From: CAYNKA01 sp964397655
GTDB lineage: Bacteria > Spirochaetota > Spirochaetia > DTKZ01
NCBI GenBank assembly: GCA_964397655.1
Contig: CAYNKA010000010.1
Span: 62,001 to 126,000, forward strand
Length of the DNA stretch: 64,000 bases
Reading direction: 5' to 3'
Numbering within the stretch: the first letter of the stretch is position 1; the number at the start of each line of letters is the position of its first letter. Positions 48,788 through 56,715 of the stretch are shown here, piece after piece. Below the pieces are notes generated by a model. It was given only the letters and a program-made list of their open reading frames with translations, was not told the origin of the DNA and did not search any database. The translations under genes and the position numbers were made by a program.

Positions 48788-49705
48788 TCAGGTATCTTTC
48801 GTCTGGATCGGCACCAGCTCGAGGATACGCTCCTCGATTTCGCGGAGCTGGGCCGCGATCCGGGCGTCGATCTCGCCGAAATCGGTCTCGATGATGCAGC
48901 CCCCGCGGTCCACGGTCGCGTCCTCGAGGACCGTTACGCTCTTCACGTTCTCGATCATGTCCACGATGTCCTGGGCGTGCTCGGTCATCAGGTTGACGTC
49001 GAGCAGGTTCACCCGGATGGTGACGTCGGACTTGTTCTTCAGCTTCTTGAGCGCCTGGAGGGCGTTGTTTATCACGATGTTCCGCTGGTTCTCGGAGATG
49101 ACCTTCACGACCTTCTTCGCGATCTGCAGGATGAGGTGGACGATCTGGGCCTCCGACTGGTTGATGATGTCGGCCCGCTTCTCGATCGCCTTCGAAAGCA
49201 CCATGTGAAGACGCTCCACCAGTCGGTCGGCTTCGGCCTTTCCTTCCTTCCAGCCGGCGTCGCGGCCCTCGTCGTACCCCTTCTTCTTCTCCTCGTCCTC
49301 CAGCTTGATGGCTTCCTTTCGGGCTTCCTGGACGATGAGTTCCGCCTGCGTCTTCGCTTCGGCTAGGATTCGGTCCGCTTCCCTCTCGGCGTCCAGTTTG
49401 ATCTGCGCGGCCTCCTCGGTCTTCTTCCTGACGAGGTCGTAGGCGGCGGTCTCCGCCTCCTTCACGATGCGCTCCGCCTCCGCCTTCGCCGCCCGGGACA
49501 TCGTCTCCTTTTCCTTCTCGAAATTCGCGCGGTAGAGCTCGGCTTCCTTCCGGAGGTCATCCGCGGTCGGGCCCGTGTACTCCTCGACCTCCTCGATCTC
49601 CTCGACCTCCTGCGCTGCCTTCCGAGAGAAGATCTCGGGCGGCTTGATGTACACTTTGTTTTCCCCGCGGATGATCTCCGTGGGCCTGAAAACGTTCTTC
49701 GCCAA
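48788..49705 (-). CDS. fliH: FliH, negative regulator of the export ATPase
   Basis: A 305-residue protein with a long Glu/Ala/Lys-rich coiled coil (about residues 35-150) and a C-terminal V-ATPase-E-like domain (about 170-295) ending in GGCIIETDFGEIDARIAAQLREI (split). The N-terminus MAKNVFRPTEII contains the short element that docks to the C-ring and FlhA. FliH tethers FliI. It sits between fliG and fliI. Confidence 0.92.
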   Translation of the reverse strand: MAKNVFRPTEIIRGENKVYIKPPEIFSRKAAQEVEEIEEVEEYTGPTADDLRKEAELYRANFEKEKETMSRAAKAEAERIVKEAETAAYDLVRKKTEEAAQIKLDAEREADRILAEAKTQAELIVQEARKEAIKLEDEEKKKGYDEGRDAGWKEGKAEADRLVERLHMVLSKAIEKRADIINQSEAQIVHLILQIAKKVVKVISENQRNIVINNALQALKKLKNKSDVTIRVNLLDVNLMTEHAQDIVDMIENVKSVTVLEDATVDRGGCIIETDFGEIDARIAAQLREIEERILELVPIQTKDT

Positions 49706-49720
49706 AGCGTCCTCCTCCCG

Positions 49721-50788
49721 TTACACCACGAGTTCGTCCTCGGTTCCGCGGGCAACGACGATTTCTCCCTGCTCCTCCAGCTTCCTGATGATGGACACGA
49801 TCTTCTGCTGGGCCTCTTCCACGTCCTTCATGCGGATCGGACCCATGTACTCCATGTCCTCCTTGAGAAGGGTGGCGGCGCGCTTGGACATGTTGCGGTA
49901 GATCTTGTCCTGGACCTCCGAGTCCACCGACTTGAGGGCTTTCGCCAGTTCCGCGGTGTCCACTTCCCGCATGACCTTCTGAATGGCGCGGTCGTCGAGC
50001 ATGACGATGTCCTCGAACACGAACATCCTCTTCTTGATGTCCTCAGCGAGTTCAGGATCCTCCTCCTCGAGCGATTCGATGATCGACTTCTCCGTTGAGC
50101 GGTCGACCAGGTTGAGGATCTCCACTATGCTTTCCACGCCTCCCGCCGAGGTGTAGTCCTCCGATGAGAGCGTGGAGAGCTTCTTCTCGAGCACGCGTTC
50201 GACCTCGCGAAGCACTTCCGGCGAGGTCCGGTCCATGGTGGCGACGCGCTTCGCGACGTCCGACTGGACCTCGTGGGGCAGGTTCGAGAGGATGACCGAG
50301 GCCTTCTGGGGTTCCAGGTAGGCCAGGATGAGGGCTATGGTCTGCGGATGCTCCTGCTGGATGAAGTTGAGGAGGTGAGTCGGATCCGTGCGCCTTATGA
50401 AGTCGAAGGGCCTGACCTGGAGGCTCGATGTTAGGCGGTTGATGATGTCCACCGCCTTCTGCGAACCAAGGGCCTTTTCCAGGAGCTCCCGGGCGTAGTC
50501 GATGCCGCCCGTGGTGATGAAGTCCTGGGCCATCATGAGTTCCTGGAACTCCATGAGCACCTTGTCGCGGTCCTCGGAATCGATGTTGTCCAGTCTCGCT
50601 ATCTCGAAGGTGAGGGTCTCGATCTCGTCTTCCCTGAGGTGCTTGAAGATCTCCGCGGAGACCTCGGAGCCGACGGTCACGAGAAAAATGGCGGCTTTCT
50701 GGCGGCCGGTGAGCTCCTTCTTGTGTCCGCTCTTCTTTTCGCCGCCTCCGCCGGAGGCCGCACCTCCGCCTTTTCCCGGTTTTTTCAT
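49721..50788 (-). CDS. fliG: FliG, flagellar motor switch protein (FliG2-type)
   Basis: A 355-residue rotor protein. The middle domain contains EHPQTIALILAYLEPQ and the C-terminal torque helix FEDIVMLDDRAIQKVMREVD (split), where charged residues face MotA. Spirochaetes often have two fliG genes; the copy in the flgB cluster is the one usually called FliG2 and is needed for motility. A Gly/Lys-rich N-terminal tail of about 25 residues is extra. It lies 3 bases after fliF. Confidence 0.96.
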   Translation of the reverse strand: MKKPGKGGGAASGGGGEKKSGHKKELTGRQKAAIFLVTVGSEVSAEIFKHLREDEIETLTFEIARLDNIDSEDRDKVLMEFQELMMAQDFITTGGIDYARELLEKALGSQKAVDIINRLTSSLQVRPFDFIRRTDPTHLLNFIQQEHPQTIALILAYLEPQKASVILSNLPHEVQSDVAKRVATMDRTSPEVLREVERVLEKKLSTLSSEDYTSAGGVESIVEILNLVDRSTEKSIIESLEEEDPELAEDIKKRMFVFEDIVMLDDRAIQKVMREVDTAELAKALKSVDSEVQDKIYRNMSKRAATLLKEDMEYMGPIRMKDVEEAQQKIVSIIRKLEEQGEIVVARGTEDELVV

Positions 50789-50791
50789 CGC

Positions 50792-52513
50792 CTATTCCTC
50801 CACCAGCCAGGTACGGATGAGCTGGGCCACGTCCTCGGGGTGTTCCCGGGCGATGTTGACCGCGTTCTCCTGGATCTCGAGCCGAGCCCGTTCCTCGACG
50901 GACATCTCGACCTCGGTTCCCTCCTCTTCCGCGCTCCGGAGGGCCGCTTCGCGCATGGCCTGGTGCTGACGCGCGAGCTCCTCTTCCCGGAGTCTGCGCC
51001 TGCGTTCGATCTCGCGGGAGATGAGGCGGAACACCACGAAGGACACGAGCAGGGCCGCGACCGCGATGAGGACGTACAGGATGGTCTTCTGGAGTTGCTG
51101 CTTGCTGCGCAGGTCCTTGTCCTCGACGAGATGCCGGGCCGTCCTGTCGAACACTACGTGCTGGACCGTAACCGAATCCCCTCGTTCCCGGTTGAATCCG
51201 ATCGCGTTTTCCACGAGCGTCTTGGCCTTCGCTATTTCCGCGTCGTTCACGGGGACGTACTCGCGGTCGATGCTTCCGTCCTTCTTGAGGATCACCTCGC
51301 CCTTGTCATTATACTTCCATTTCCAGATGCCGTCGATGGCGACCGCGCAGGTGACCCGCTTGATCTCCCAGGGCGCCTTCTCCTCGTTGATCTTCCGCTT
51401 GTTGACGACTTCGTTCTGGATGACCGAGCTCTTGGAGTATTTGCCGGCCATGTTCTCGAGGTCCTTGTAGGCCGGAGGCGTCTGCCCTTCCTGTCCGGCC
51501 GGGCCTTCGGGATTGAATCCCGTGCCCTCGAACCGCTCGTCGGTGGTCTGCTTCGACAGGGTGATGGAAAGCACCTTGGAGCCCGGCATGGAGGACTCGT
51601 CGTAGGGCGTCTTCGGGTTGTCGGGGTTCACGAGGATGGGGAAATGCTCCTCGGTCTCGACGGTCTTCTTTCCCATGTCGAGGGATATGTCGAGGTTGAT
51701 CACCGATACGCGATCGTCCCCGTAGATCTGCCTGAGGGCGCCGATGATCGATTTCTTGTACTGGTTCTCCAATTCCCGGGTCGCCTTCATTTCGCGCTTG
51801 GCGAGTTCGAGCCGGTCCATGTCCGCCATGCCGGTGAAATCGTTGAGCACGATGCCCCGATGGTCGGTGATGGTGATGTTCTCGGGCTTGAGCCCTTCCA
51901 CCGCGAACTGCACGAGCTTCACGATGCCTTGGATCTTCTTCCGGTTTTCCGTGAAATCCGATCCAGGCTTCGGCGTTACGATGATCGAAGCGGTGACCGG
52001 CTTCTGGTCCTCCTGGAACAGCTTGTCCTCGGGCATCACGAGGCTGACGCTCGCAGCGTCGACGTCGTCGAGGGCCTTGATGTGCTGCTCCAGGCTCGAG
52101 GTTATGGCCCTTCGGAGGTTGACGTTCCGTTCGAAATCCGTGAGGGTCCACCGTTCGACGTCGAAGATCTGCCAGGGATCGGTTCCCTTGGGGATGAGAT
52201 CCTCCCGCGCGAGCACCGCCCTCATCCTCTGGGCAGTTTTGCTGTCCGAGACCAGGACCCTCTTGTCGCCCGTGATCTGGTAAGGGACCCCCTCCTGATC
52301 GAGACGCTGGCTGATCCGGTTCATGTCCTGATCGTTCGGTATGGTTCTATAGAGCAGAGGCACCATGGAAGGAGACGCGCTGATTCCCGCGAGAAGGACG
52401 AGCCCCCCGATCGCGCCTCCGACGATGGCTATGAAGATGATGCGCTGGACCAAGGTCCATTTTTTCCAGATCGTCGAGATCTGGCCCAGTATTTTCGTAA
52501 AAATTTCGTTCAT
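50792..52513 (-). CDS. fliF: FliF, MS-ring protein
   Basis: A 573-residue membrane-ring protein with a membrane helix near each end (about residues 25-45 and 440-460) and a large periplasmic part with ring-building motifs, including SVSLVMPEDKLFQEDQKPVTAS (split). The C-terminal helix binds FliG. The start at 52513 (MNEIFTKILG) is preferred to a GTG 21 bases upstream because GGAGGGGG directly precedes it. It is the base on which the motor is assembled. Confidence 0.95.
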   Translation of the reverse strand: MNEIFTKILGQISTIWKKWTLVQRIIFIAIVGGAIGGLVLLAGISASPSMVPLLYRTIPNDQDMNRISQRLDQEGVPYQITGDKRVLVSDSKTAQRMRAVLAREDLIPKGTDPWQIFDVERWTLTDFERNVNLRRAITSSLEQHIKALDDVDAASVSLVMPEDKLFQEDQKPVTASIIVTPKPGSDFTENRKKIQGIVKLVQFAVEGLKPENITITDHRGIVLNDFTGMADMDRLELAKREMKATRELENQYKKSIIGALRQIYGDDRVSVINLDISLDMGKKTVETEEHFPILVNPDNPKTPYDESSMPGSKVLSITLSKQTTDERFEGTGFNPEGPAGQEGQTPPAYKDLENMAGKYSKSSVIQNEVVNKRKINEEKAPWEIKRVTCAVAIDGIWKWKYNDKGEVILKKDGSIDREYVPVNDAEIAKAKTLVENAIGFNRERGDSVTVQHVVFDRTARHLVEDKDLRSKQQLQKTILYVLIAVAALLVSFVVFRLISREIERRRRLREEELARQHQAMREAALRSAEEEGTEVEMSVEERARLEIQENAVNIAREHPEDVAQLIRTWLVEE

Positions 52514-52579
52514 GTCCCCCTCCCAGATCGACACGAAAACTTATCGTCCGATTCCTCCTCGCTTCTATCCCAAAGGCGC

Positions 52580-52912
52580 CTACCTGGCGCTCGTTATGTC
52601 CCGATAAGCCCTGATCACACGGTCGAGCACCGCCTTCGTCAGGTTGAGCGACATGTTCGCCTCGGCCAGGGCTATGGTCACGTCGTGAGGATCGACCGAA
52701 TCGGGATCGGTGATCATCTGCTGCGAGAGCTGCAGGCTCCGCTGCTGGCTCTCGTTCACCTTCTGGAGCTCGCCGAAGAGAGCCTTCTTGAAGTCTCCCG
52801 ACTTCGCGGCATCGGCCTTCGCCTCGCCCAGCCCCGAGATGTGCCTCGGGTCGGTCCTCGTCAGCCTTATCCGGTCTCCGGAGACCGCGTTATTGGGGAG
52901 CAGACGGTCCAT
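52580..52912 (-). CDS. fliE: FliE, MS-ring/rod junction protein
   Basis: A 110-residue rod adaptor. The conserved C-terminal half includes DPHDVTIALAEANMSLNLTK (split) and VLDRVIRAYRDI. It joins the MS ring to the proximal rod and is the first rod substrate exported. The stop of flgC precedes it by three bases. Confidence 0.95.
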   Translation of the reverse strand: MDRLLPNNAVSGDRIRLTRTDPRHISGLGEAKADAAKSGDFKKALFGELQKVNESQQRSLQLSQQMITDPDSVDPHDVTIALAEANMSLNLTKAVLDRVIRAYRDITSAR

Positions 52913-52915
52913 TCA

Positions 52916-53374
52916 TCACCTTCCGATTTCCATGGCCTTCATGAACATGCTCTTGGAGCCGTTTATGAGGGCAACGTTCGCCTCGTACGAACGCGAGGCG
53001 GCGATCATATCCACCATTTCGTTCACGATGTTCACGTTCGGATACTCGACGTAGCCCGCGCGCGGCCCGGACTTGATCGCGTCGGGATGCGTCGGATCGT
53101 AGACGAGTCGCGGCTGGTCCTTGAAGTCCTTCTCGACCTTCACCACCCTCACCCCCTTTCCGACCTCGTTCTCGAGGGCCGCGGGCAGGAAGGGGCTTCT
53201 CCAGTAGGGCTGTTCCACCCGGGACCGGAAAATAACCCTGCTCCTGCGGAAGGGCCCCCCCTCGGGAGTCCTCGTCGTGTTGGCGTTGGCTATGTTGTCG
53301 GATATGACGTCGAGCCTGAGCCGCTGCGCGGTCAGTCCCGAAGATGCCGTGTTGATGCTGTTGTAGAGTCCCAT
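52916..53374 (-). CDS. flgC: FlgC, proximal rod protein
   Basis: A 152-residue rod protein with the N-terminal heptad INTASSGLTAQRLRLDVISDNIAN (split after residue 20), the VEYPNVNIVNEMVDMIAASRSYEAN segment (in pieces) and a C-terminal helix. Normal FlgC length. It lies 11 bases after flgB. Confidence 0.96.
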   Translation of the reverse strand: MGLYNSINTASSGLTAQRLRLDVISDNIANANTTRTPEGGPFRRSRVIFRSRVEQPYWRSPFLPAALENEVGKGVRVVKVEKDFKDQPRLVYDPTHPDAIKSGPRAGYVEYPNVNIVNEMVDMIAASRSYEANVALINGSKSMFMKAMEIGR

Positions 53375-53385
53375 TCACCGCCTCC

Positions 53386-53805
53386 TCATCTCAGCACCAG
53401 GTTGATCTGGTTGAAATGGCTGCCCATCACCTGGCTCATGAGCTGGTACTGGAGCTGGTTGTGCAGGGAGTCCATCGATTCCTGTTCGATGTCCACGTTG
53501 TTGCCGTTGTTCTTGGAAGTCGTGAGATAGTCCAGCGTCTTCCTGGGCATCACCTCGCGGTAGTCCGCGGGTCTTTCGAAGGGTATGTGCCGGGGATCGG
53601 TCATCACGGCCTGGAGATTGCCCGAGGGACGCTCCGAGGCGAGCGCCTTCTTCAGGGCGGTCTCGAAGTTGATCGTAGACCGCTTGAAATGCGGGGTGTC
53701 CGAGTTGGCGATGTTGTTGGAGATGACGTCGCGCCTGATCAGGCTCACGTCCATGCTCCGGTGCAGGATGTCCAGGGTCTTCCCGAACGTATTTCCGATG
53801 AACAT
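53386..53805 (-). CDS. flgB: FlgB, proximal rod protein
   Basis: A 139-residue rod protein, first gene of the flagellar part of the cluster. Features: LHRSMDVSLIRRDVISNNIAN (split), DTPHFKRSTINFE, and the C-terminal helix QYQLMSQVMGSHFNQINLVLR (split). In the 57-base gap to hslU I see no terminator and no clear promoter, so flgB probably continues the upstream message. Confidence 0.95.
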   Translation of the reverse strand: MFIGNTFGKTLDILHRSMDVSLIRRDVISNNIANSDTPHFKRSTINFETALKKALASERPSGNLQAVMTDPRHIPFERPADYREVMPRKTLDYLTTSKNNGNNVDIEQESMDSLHNQLQYQLMSQVMGSHFNQINLVLR

Positions 53806-53862
53806 TGCGTTTCTTCCTCTCTCCTTCTATCCTCGGCTCGTTTTCCTCTCCGGCTTAGCCCT

Positions 53863-55248
53863 TTACAGGATGTATCTGCTCAGGTCCTGGTTCTTCACCA
53901 CGTCCTTGAGCCGTTCGTCCACGTACGCCGCGGTGATGGTGATCGACTGCCCCTTGAGTTCCGGCGCGTGGAACGAGACGTCCTCGAGGAGGAGTTCCAT
54001 GATGGTATGGAGCCTGCGGGCGCCGATGTTCTCCGACTGCGCGTTCACCTCCGCCGCGAGCTCCGCGATCCTCTGCACCGCGGGTTCGTCGAAGACGATG
54101 GTCACGTCCTCGGTCCTGAGAAGCTCGGTGTACTGCTTGACGAGGGCATTCTGCGGCTGGGTCAGGATGCGGACGAAATCGTCCTTGGTGAGCGGGTCCA
54201 GTTCCACCCGTATCGGGAACCTGCCCTGGAGCTCGGGGATGAGGTCGCTCGGCTTCGACATGTGGAAGGCCCCCGCGGCGATGAAGAGGATGTGCGTGGT
54301 GTCGATCATGCCGTACTTGGTGTTCACCTGGCTTCCTTCCACGATGGGGAGGATGTCCCGCTGGACGCCCTCGCGCGACACGTCGGCTCCGCCCCGGCTT
54401 TCCTTCGAGGCTATCTTGTCGATCTCGTCGACGAAGATGATCCCCATCTGTTCCACCCTTTCCCGGGCGAGGTCGGCCGCGCGCTCGCTGTCCACGAGCT
54501 TGTCCATCTCCTCCGCAAGGAGGATCTCCCTCGCCTGCTTCACCATGACCCGTTTCTTTTTCTTCTTGCCCCCGAAGATGCTCCCGAGATTCCCGATGTT
54601 GAGGTCCATGGATTCGAGATTCATGCCGGAGAAGATCTCGATGGCCGGAAGGCCGCTCTGGGAAACCTGCACCTCGACGATTTTCTCCTCGAGCTCGCCC
54701 GAGGCGAGCTTCGCCCGGAATTTCTCCCTGGCGGCGTTCGACGAGTCCTGTTCCCCGGATACGGGCAGGATTCCCGTAGGAGCGCCGCCTCCGTTTCCGT
54801 TTCCGTGCTGGGCCTTCCTTATTCCCGGAAGCAGGAGGTCGAGCAGGCTTTCCTCGGTCCGCCGCTTCGCCTCTTCCCTAACCTCCTCCTGGAGTTCAGC
54901 CTTGACCATGGAAACGCCGACTGCCATGAGGTCGCGGACCATGGACTCCACGTCCCGGCCGACATACCCGACCTCGGTGTATTTGGTGGCTTCGACTTTT
55001 ATGAAGGGCGCACCGGTGAGCTTCGAGAAGCGTCTCGCGATCTCGGTCTTCCCCACTCCGGTCGGGCCGATCATGATGATGTTCTTCGGCGCCACCTCGT
55101 CGCGCAGCTCGGGAGGGAGGCGCCTGCGCCTGATCCGGTTCCGGAGGGCGATCGCCACCGCCTTCTTGGCCTTGGTCTGGCCCACGATGTAGCGGTCGAG
55201 TTCCTCGACGATCTGTTTCGGCGTCATGTCTTCCGTACCGGGCCTCAT
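53863..55248 (-). CDS. hslU: HslU, ATPase of the HslUV protease
   Basis: A 461-residue AAA+ unfoldase. Walker A is GPTGVGKTE (about residue 63), Walker B is in IIFVDEIDKIA, and sensor-type GRFPIRVEL is present; the intermediate I domain lies between. The C-terminal residues DLSRYIL insert into HslV to activate it. The start at 55248 overlaps the hslV stop (ATGA). In spirochaetes hslUV commonly precedes flgB. Confidence 0.96.
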   Translation of the reverse strand: MRPGTEDMTPKQIVEELDRYIVGQTKAKKAVAIALRNRIRRRRLPPELRDEVAPKNIIMIGPTGVGKTEIARRFSKLTGAPFIKVEATKYTEVGYVGRDVESMVRDLMAVGVSMVKAELQEEVREEAKRRTEESLLDLLLPGIRKAQHGNGNGGGAPTGILPVSGEQDSSNAAREKFRAKLASGELEEKIVEVQVSQSGLPAIEIFSGMNLESMDLNIGNLGSIFGGKKKKKRVMVKQAREILLAEEMDKLVDSERAADLARERVEQMGIIFVDEIDKIASKESRGGADVSREGVQRDILPIVEGSQVNTKYGMIDTTHILFIAAGAFHMSKPSDLIPELQGRFPIRVELDPLTKDDFVRILTQPQNALVKQYTELLRTEDVTIVFDEPAVQRIAELAAEVNAQSENIGARRLHTIMELLLEDVSFHAPELKGQSITITAAYVDERLKDVVKNQDLSRYIL

Positions 55249-55787
55249 TCGAGTTCCTCCACCGTGATCCTGTCGTTCGTGTAGATGCAGATTCCCGCCG
55301 CGATCGCGAGGGACCGCTCCGCGATCTCCCGTGCGGAGAGCTCCGACGACTGCAGGAAGGCCAGGGCCGCGGCGTAGGCGTAGGACCCGCCCGATCCTAT
55401 GGCGATGGCGCCCTCCTCGGGCTCGATGACGTCCCCGGTCCCGGAAAGAAGGAATGTCCTCTCCCTGTCCGCTACGAGAAGCAGGGCCTCGAGACGGCGG
55501 AGCATCCTGTCCGTCCTCCAGTCCTTGGCCAGCTCGACCGCCCCGCGGGTGAGGTCGCCCGAATATTCCTTGATCTTCGCCTCGAAGCGCTCGAAGAGGG
55601 TGAAGGCGTCGGCCGTCGCGCCGGCGAAGCCTACGATCACGCGGTCCTCGTATATCTTGCGCACCTTCCGGGCGTTGCCCTTCATCACCGTATTGCTCAG
55701 GGTGACCTGTCCGTCGCCCGCCATGGCCACGCGGCCGTTCCTCCTCACCGCGAGGATCGTGGTTCCGTGGAATTCCATGTCCTTCAT
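55245..55787 (-). CDS. hslV: HslV, peptidase of the HslUV protease
   Basis: A 180-residue N-terminal-nucleophile threonine peptidase with FHGTTILAVRRNGRVAMAGDGQV (split); the first Thr after the Gly is the likely nucleophile after processing. A proteasome-like fold forms a double hexamer capped by HslU. The start at 55787 is one base after the xerC stop; an in-frame start at 55832 would lie inside xerC and adds residues without similarity. Confidence 0.94.
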   Translation of the reverse strand: MKDMEFHGTTILAVRRNGRVAMAGDGQVTLSNTVMKGNARKVRKIYEDRVIVGFAGATADAFTLFERFEAKIKEYSGDLTRGAVELAKDWRTDRMLRRLEALLLVADRERTFLLSGTGDVIEPEEGAIAIGSGGSYAYAAALAFLQSSELSAREIAERSLAIAAGICIYTNDRITVEELE

Positions 55788-55788
55788 A

Positions 55789-56715
55789 TCAGTTCCGTCC
55801 TTTCCGGGTCCCGTGGGGATGGGCCTTAGCATAAACGTCCTTGAGGGCGTCCATGCTCAAATGGGTATATACCTGGGTCGTGGAAAGGCTCGAATGCCCC
55901 AGGAGTTCCTGCACGATCCTTATGTCCGCACCCCGGTCCAGGACATGGGTCGCGAAGCTGTGGCGGATCGTATGAGGGCTCGCGTGCTTCGGGATGCCGA
56001 GTTCCCTCATCCTCCGCGCGAGCAGGTACGCGATCCCGCGGACCGTGAGAGCGGTTCCCCGCGAATTGATGAAGAGCGCGGGCTCTCCGCGTCTGCCGTA
56101 CTCCTCGAGCCTGGCTAACCTGTGCGGGAGGTAGGAGTCCACCGCCTCCCTCGCCTCGTCTCCCACGAAGACGAACCGTTCCTTGCCGCCCTTCCCGAGG
56201 ACCTTGATCTTCCTGATTCCCCGGTGCCAGTCCCGCAGGCCGAAGGAGGCGATCTCGCTCACCCTGCAGCCCGTGGAATAGAGCAGCTCGAAAAGGGCCC
56301 GGTTACGGGACGCGATGAAGCCGTCTCCGTCTTCGAGGAGAAGCCGGTCCATCTCCTCCTCGAAGAGCACGGAGGGCAGCATCTTCGGAGCCTTGAGCCC
56401 CCGCACGCCCTCGAAGGGATCCGCAGCGAGGCCGCCCTGCTCGACCGCGAAACCGTAGAGCCCCCGGACCGCGGATAGGGCGCGGTTGATCGAAGAAGGC
56501 GCGAGTCCCTTGCGGGAAAGGGCGGCGAGGAAGCCTCTGGCGTCTCGGGCCGAGAACGCGCCGAAGGAGAGGCCCGTCTCGGCGAGCCAGTCCGAGAAGA
56601 GGCCGAGGTCGAGGCCGTAGGCCTTTATCGTGGCGCCCGAAAGGAACCGCACCTTGGCGAGGTAGTCGAGATATCTGGCTGCGAGTTCGGCGAACGCCGC
56701 TGTCGTCTCACTCAT
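55789..56715 (-). CDS. xerC: XerC-type tyrosine recombinase
   Basis: A 308-residue tyrosine recombinase with a SAM-like N-terminal core-binding domain and the catalytic set: Arg in STGCRVSEIASF, Lys in VLGKGGKERF, HTIRHSFATHVL, GHSSLSTTQVYTH with nucleophile Tyr. XerC and XerD resolve chromosome dimers at dif. The gene overlaps topA by 8 bases and leads into hslV, the order seen in treponemes. A second Xer protein is encoded at 61366-62268, so this copy is taken as XerC from its context. Confidence 0.85.
   Translation of the reverse strand: MSETTAAFAELAARYLDYLAKVRFLSGATIKAYGLDLGLFSDWLAETGLSFGAFSARDARGFLAALSRKGLAPSSINRALSAVRGLYGFAVEQGGLAADPFEGVRGLKAPKMLPSVLFEEEMDRLLLEDGDGFIASRNRALFELLYSTGCRVSEIASFGLRDWHRGIRKIKVLGKGGKERFVFVGDEAREAVDSYLPHRLARLEEYGRRGEPALFINSRGTALTVRGIAYLLARRMRELGIPKHASPHTIRHSFATHVLDRGADIRIVQELLGHSSLSTTQVYTHLSMDALKDVYAKAHPHGTRKGRN

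Noticed and set aside
50639..53530. A 963-codon open frame on the plus strand across fliF-fliE-flgC
   Set aside because: High GC with coding bias on the minus strand leaves the antisense frame open. The translation has no domain and is the mirror of confidently identified genes.
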